A stretch of DNA of 8,490 nt. It comes from an uncultured Bacteroidota bacterium. Its GTDB lineage: Bacteria > Bacteroidota > Bacteroidia > 2-12-FULL-35-15. Below, piece after piece: positions 5,617 through 8,490 of the stretch; position 1 is the stretch's first letter; each line of letters starts with the position of its first letter. Both the position numbers and the translations under genes were made by a program. The DNA lies in the NCBI GenBank assembly GCA_903833025.1, contig CAILDT010000045.1:1-8490 (forward strand). Direction: 5' to 3'. The notes under the pieces were generated by a model. The model worked only from the letters and a program-made list of their open reading frames with translations, ran no database searches and was not told the DNA's origin.

Positions 5617-8112
5617 TTACGACTTCTCGTTTTTCAAAAACTGTTCCAAAGATAACATATCTTTAATTAATACCTCTCGTGCTTTTGAACCCTCGAAAGG
5701 ACCAATAACTCCAGCAGATTCCAACTGGTCCACAATTCTGCCCGCCCTGTTATATCCTAATTTCAATCTTCTCTGTAACAGTGAAGCAGAACCCTGTTGC
5801 GTCTGCACCACTATTTCAGCCGCCTGATTAAAAAAGCTATCGCGTTGCGATGGATCATCCTCCTTGCTACCACTACCTTCGCCATTTTCATCCACATATT
5901 CTGGCAACATAAACGCAGTAGGGTAGCTTCGTTGGCTGCCAATAAAATCACAAATTTTATCCACCTCCGGCGTATCCACAAATGCACATTGCAAACGAAT
6001 TAAATCGTTACCCGTAGAAAGCAACATATCACCACGCCCTATCAATTGGTCAGCTCCGCCAGAATCAAGTATAGTACGCGAATCAATTTTTGAAGTAACC
6101 CGAAACGCAATACGTGCAGGGAAATTCGCCTTTATTGTTCCTGTAATAATATTTACAGATGGTCGCTGGGTAGCAATAATTAAATGGATTCCGATGGCAC
6201 GTGCAAGTTGCGCAAGTCGTGCAATAGGCGTTTCCACTTCCTTTCCAGCAGTCATTATCAAATCGGCAAACTCATCCACCACTAGAATTATATAAGGCAA
6301 AAATTTATGTCCATTATTAGGATTGAGTTTGCGGGCAATAAATTTAGCATTGTATTCTTTTAAATTACGTACTTCCGCAAGCTTCAATAAATCATATCGC
6401 TGGTCCATCTCTATACACAAGGAGTTTAGCGTATGCACCACTTTTTTTGTATCCGTAATAATCGCATCACCACCATCAGGCAGCATTGCTAAATAATGTC
6501 TTTCTATTTTATTAAACAAAGTCAACTCCACTTTTTTAGGGTCAACCAATACAAATTTTATTTGCGAAGGATGTTTTTTATAAAGCAAAGAAACCAGCAC
6601 AGCATTTAACCCAACCGACTTCCCTTGCCCCGTTGCACCTGCCATTAATAAGTGTGGCATTTTTGCCAAATCAAAAATAAAAGTTTCATTGCTGATTGTT
6701 TTACCCAATGCAATAGGCAAATCCATCGTAGTATTCTGAAATTTTTCTGAAGCAAGCAAAGTCCTCATCGGTACCATCTCTGGATTTAAATTCGGAACCT
6801 CAATACCAATAGTTCCTTTACCTGGAATAGGCGCAATAATACGAATACCCAACGCAGACAAACTCAAAGCAATATCATCTTCGAGATTTTTTATTTTAGA
6901 AATACGAACACCTGCAGCAGGAATGATTTCATACAATGTAACTGTAGGACCAACGGTTGCTTTTATTTTTTCAATCTCAATTCCATAATCACCAAGCGTT
7001 TTAAGAATGCGGTCTTTGTTGGCATTTAGCTCCTCCGTATTTATAGTAATATCTTTTGTCCCTCCATAATCTTCCAGTAAATCTATCGGCGGAAACTGAT
7101 AAGACGATAAATCCAATGTTGGGTCATACTCTCCTACTTGAGATTTCAGAGCTTCTGCGATTTGTTCTGGCGAAAGTTCTTCTTCCTTATTCTCAATTAT
7201 GTCAGCATTTTCTAATGTAAATGGCACTTTATCTGTTTCATCTGATAAAACTAATGGTTCGCTTTCCGCAGGTTTTTCAACTTCTTCAGTAATATCGTGT
7301 TTGGTATCATTGGTTATTTCAAAAGTATTACTTGCGTCTTCATTTATGTTTTCATCCTCATTTGCTTTAAAAACATTTTTCGAAATTTCTTTTTCTGCTT
7401 CTTCATTTACCAATTCTGGCTTCGCTTCTTCCTCCTCTTTTTTACTTAAATCAATTGAGAATTTAAAAGCCGCAATCAAAAAGACAAGAAGAGAAAATCC
7501 TAATAATACTCCTGTACCTATTAAACCTAAATATGAATTAAGTAAATTACTTATTGTAAAACCAAATGCCCCTCCGAGGAATAATAAGTCACCGTGAAAA
7601 ATATATCCCAAGGTGATGGAAGAAAATATCAAAAAGAAAAATGAATATGAATATGCTTTGCGAAGATTTATTAATTCAAGATTAAAAAAGATACGAAAGC
7701 CAGTAAAAAAACAAAGGAAAGAGAAAATATAAGATGCTACTCCGAACCATTTGTAAATAAATATATGTGAAAGTAAAGCACCTAACTTACCTAACCAGTT
7801 TTCAACTTGCACGTCTGGAGAAAACAAATTACCAAGTACTTTACTCTGGTCTGCCTGCCAAGTAAAAGCAAATGAAGTAAAAGCTATTGCTAAATATACA
7901 GAGCATAATAAAAGGAACAATCCAAATACCCTTTGAAATTGAGGGGTATTAAAGAACGCAAAAAGATTGGCTACCTTTTTTTTAAAGCCATTTTCCTCTT
8001 TAGGAACATCTGTTTTTACTTTCTCTTTCTTTGGTTTAGCCTCTGAAGGTTTAACTTCTTCTTTAGTTTCCTTTAACGTGTTCTTTAATGTATTTTTTTT
8101 TGGCTCTGCCAT
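5617..8112 (-). CDS. ftsK: DNA translocase FtsK/SpoIIIE
   Basis: Septum-anchored ATP-driven motor that pumps double-stranded DNA during division and helps resolve and separate chromosome ends. Domains of the 831-aa protein, in order: a Lys/Glu-rich cytoplasmic start (1-48); four or five membrane segments (about 61-83, 112-142, 154-172, possibly 176-192, 195-218); a strongly acidic, charged linker (about 223-330); the alpha domain (about 350-445, with LGDYGIEI and APIPGKGTIGIEVPN); and the RecA-like beta motor. The motor has Walker A GATGQGKS (492-499), Walker B ILVVDEFADL (609-618, D613/E614), and ATQRPS (647-652). The C-terminal winged-helix gamma domain (about 758-822: ASLLQRRLKLGYNRAGRIVDQLE) reads KOPS-type polarity sequences. 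Length and linker type suit Bacteroidota; the linker is Glu-rich, not Pro/Gln-rich as in E. coli. ATG 8112 gives the complete N-terminus. No clear promoter was found upstream. Confidence 0.96.
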   Translation of the reverse strand: MAEPKKNTLKNTLKETKEEVKPSEAKPKKEKVKTDVPKEENGFKKKVANLFAFFNTPQFQRVFGLFLLLCSVYLAIAFTSFAFTWQADQSKVLGNLFSPDVQVENWLGKLGALLSHIFIYKWFGVASYIFSFLCFFTGFRIFFNLELINLRKAYSYSFFFLIFSSITLGYIFHGDLLFLGGAFGFTISNLLNSYLGLIGTGVLLGFSLLVFLIAAFKFSIDLSKKEEEEAKPELVNEEAEKEISKNVFKANEDENINEDASNTFEITNDTKHDITEEVEKPAESEPLVLSDETDKVPFTLENADIIENKEEELSPEQIAEALKSQVGEYDPTLDLSSYQFPPIDLLEDYGGTKDITINTEELNANKDRILKTLGDYGIEIEKIKATVGPTVTLYEIIPAAGVRISKIKNLEDDIALSLSALGIRIIAPIPGKGTIGIEVPNLNPEMVPMRTLLASEKFQNTTMDLPIALGKTISNETFIFDLAKMPHLLMAGATGQGKSVGLNAVLVSLLYKKHPSQIKFVLVDPKKVELTLFNKIERHYLAMLPDGGDAIITDTKKVVHTLNSLCIEMDQRYDLLKLAEVRNLKEYNAKFIARKLNPNNGHKFLPYIILVVDEFADLIMTAGKEVETPIARLAQLARAIGIHLIIATQRPSVNIITGTIKANFPARIAFRVTSKIDSRTILDSGGADQLIGRGDMLLSTGNDLIRLQCAFVDTPEVDKICDFIGSQRSYPTAFMLPEYVDENGEGSGSKEDDPSQRDSFFNQAAEIVVQTQQGSASLLQRRLKLGYNRAGRIVDQLESAGVIGPFEGSKAREVLIKDMLSLEQFLKNEKS

Positions 8113-8191
8113 TATAAAATGTTAGTAACTCTCAAATTGAATTATTTGAAAAACGAAATTAGTAATAAGCAAGTTGTAGAATGCACTCTCA

Positions 8192-8207
8192 TTTATAATA
8201 TTATAAA
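8192..8207. promoter_or_regulatory. 16-bp perfect AT palindrome upstream of ftsK
   Basis: TTTATAATATTATAAA is a perfect inverted repeat with no spacer, centred about 87 bases before the ftsK start codon. The nearby sequence 8213-8229 (AATTGT, 5-base loop, ACAATT) is a second small inverted repeat. Such palindromes can bind dimeric regulators, but AT-rich DNA yields them by chance too. No matching TAnnTTTG element was found in this gap to tie it to a promoter. Confidence 0.25.
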
Positions 8208-8233
8208 CCTGTAATTGTGAATAACAATTGTTC

Positions 8234-8268
8234 AAAAAAAAAGCGTCCCGCAATTTGCGGGACGCTTT
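8234..8268 (-). terminator. Intrinsic terminator of the right-edge T9SS gene
   Basis: AAAGCGTCCCGCA (8240-8252) and TGCGGGACGCTTT (8256-8268) form a perfect 13-bp inverted repeat with a GC-rich centre and a 3- to 5-base loop. On the - strand it is followed by U-rich sequence from the A-run 8234-8242. It lies 25 bases after the stop codon of the partial gene at 8293, which it serves, and it isolates ftsK from that gene. On the + strand the tail is only TTTCCTTAATC, so termination in that direction would be weaker. Confidence 0.92.
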
Positions 8269-8292
8269 CCTTAATCTTTAAACAATATAAAC

Positions 8293-8490
8293 TTATTGTT
8301 TAATCACCCTTTGTGTATAAAGCACATTCGATTCATTTCCTAAAATTCTCACAAAGTACATTCCATCTTTGTACGATTCTATGTTCGTTTTCATCGTGTT
8401 TGCTCCTGTTGTCAATTGGTGTTTTTGTTGTACCAACAAGTTACCTAGTATATCATATACTTCCACTGTTACCTCTTGGTCAGCATCTAA
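8293..8490 (-). CDS. C-terminal fragment of a T9SS type A sorting-domain protein (5' end outside window)
   Basis: The - strand is open from the right edge to a TAA at 8295-8293, giving the last 65 residues of a larger protein. They match the type A sorting-domain pattern: EVTVEVYDILGNLLVQQ (6-22), a spacer ending in a TNIESYKDGMYFVRIL segment (35-50), then a basic end, QRVIKQ. The strands VEVYDILG and GMYFVRIL correspond to VKVYNVMG and GIYFVNSV in the protein encoded at 2214-4235. The start, signal peptide and functional part lie to the right, so nothing can be said about the job of the mature protein beyond export by the type IX system. A strong terminator follows. Confidence 0.88.
   Translation of the reverse strand, partial: LDADQEVTVEVYDILGNLLVQQKHQLTTGANTMKTNIESYKDGMYFVRILGNESNVLYTQRVIKQ

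Noticed and set aside
7199..7597. 132-codon open frame on the + strand, Ser/Phe-rich
   Set aside because: It is antisense to the Glu/Lys-rich linker and membrane part of ftsK. Acidic, low-complexity coding DNA leaves the opposite strand open, and the translation is low-complexity Ser/Phe/Asn with no motif.
1..8490. A new defence, mobile or biosynthetic system
   Set aside because: All complete genes except the small membrane protein fall into known families with housekeeping or surface roles. No integrase, transposase, terminal repeat, nuclease, toxin-antitoxin pair or repeat-spacer array was seen on either strand.

Overview
The window is AT-rich DNA from a member of the Bacteroidota. Three things support this. 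Two proteins end in a type IX secretion (T9SS) type A sorting domain. The clearest promoter has the Bacteroidota form (TTTG, 20-bp spacer, TAnnTTTG) instead of -35/-10 boxes. Start codons follow A-rich leaders without a Shine-Dalgarno sequence. I cannot name the genus; the secreted-protein family and the ftsK-lolA pair would fit a Flavobacteriales-like or related lineage.

Layout. The left third (about 106-2124, + strand) is a two-gene unit: a GT4-type glycosyltransferase whose last codons overlap the start of a class I SAM methyltransferase (ATGAGTAA). This pairing is typical of surface-polysaccharide loci. Next comes a separately promoted + strand gene (2214-4235) for a 673-residue secreted protein with three Asp-box repeats (beta-propeller type) and a T9SS tail, closed by a strong hairpin terminator (4252-4280). 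A small four-helix membrane protein of unknown function follows (4309-4719, +).

The right half is on the - strand. ftsK (8112-5617), a membrane-anchored DNA translocase for chromosome segregation at division, lies just upstream of lolA (5522-4884), a periplasmic lipoprotein carrier; this neighbour pair is also known in E. coli. lolA ends in a hairpin terminator (4832-4867). Between the convergent membrane-protein gene and lolA lies a degenerate 21-bp tandem repeat (4719-4799). Upstream of ftsK are a 16-bp AT palindrome and a strong terminator (8234-8268). That terminator ends another - strand gene, of which only the last 65 codons are inside the window; they encode a second T9SS sorting domain.

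No intergenic stretch exceeds 300 bases. I see no tRNA, rRNA, CRISPR array, insertion sequence, toxin-antitoxin pair or defence cassette. The genes are recognisable families, and I found no convincing new multi-gene system. The points most worth a second look are the 21-bp heptad-coding repeat, the conflict between a promoter-like motif and the start codon of the glycosyltransferase, and the partly sialidase-like T9SS cargo protein.
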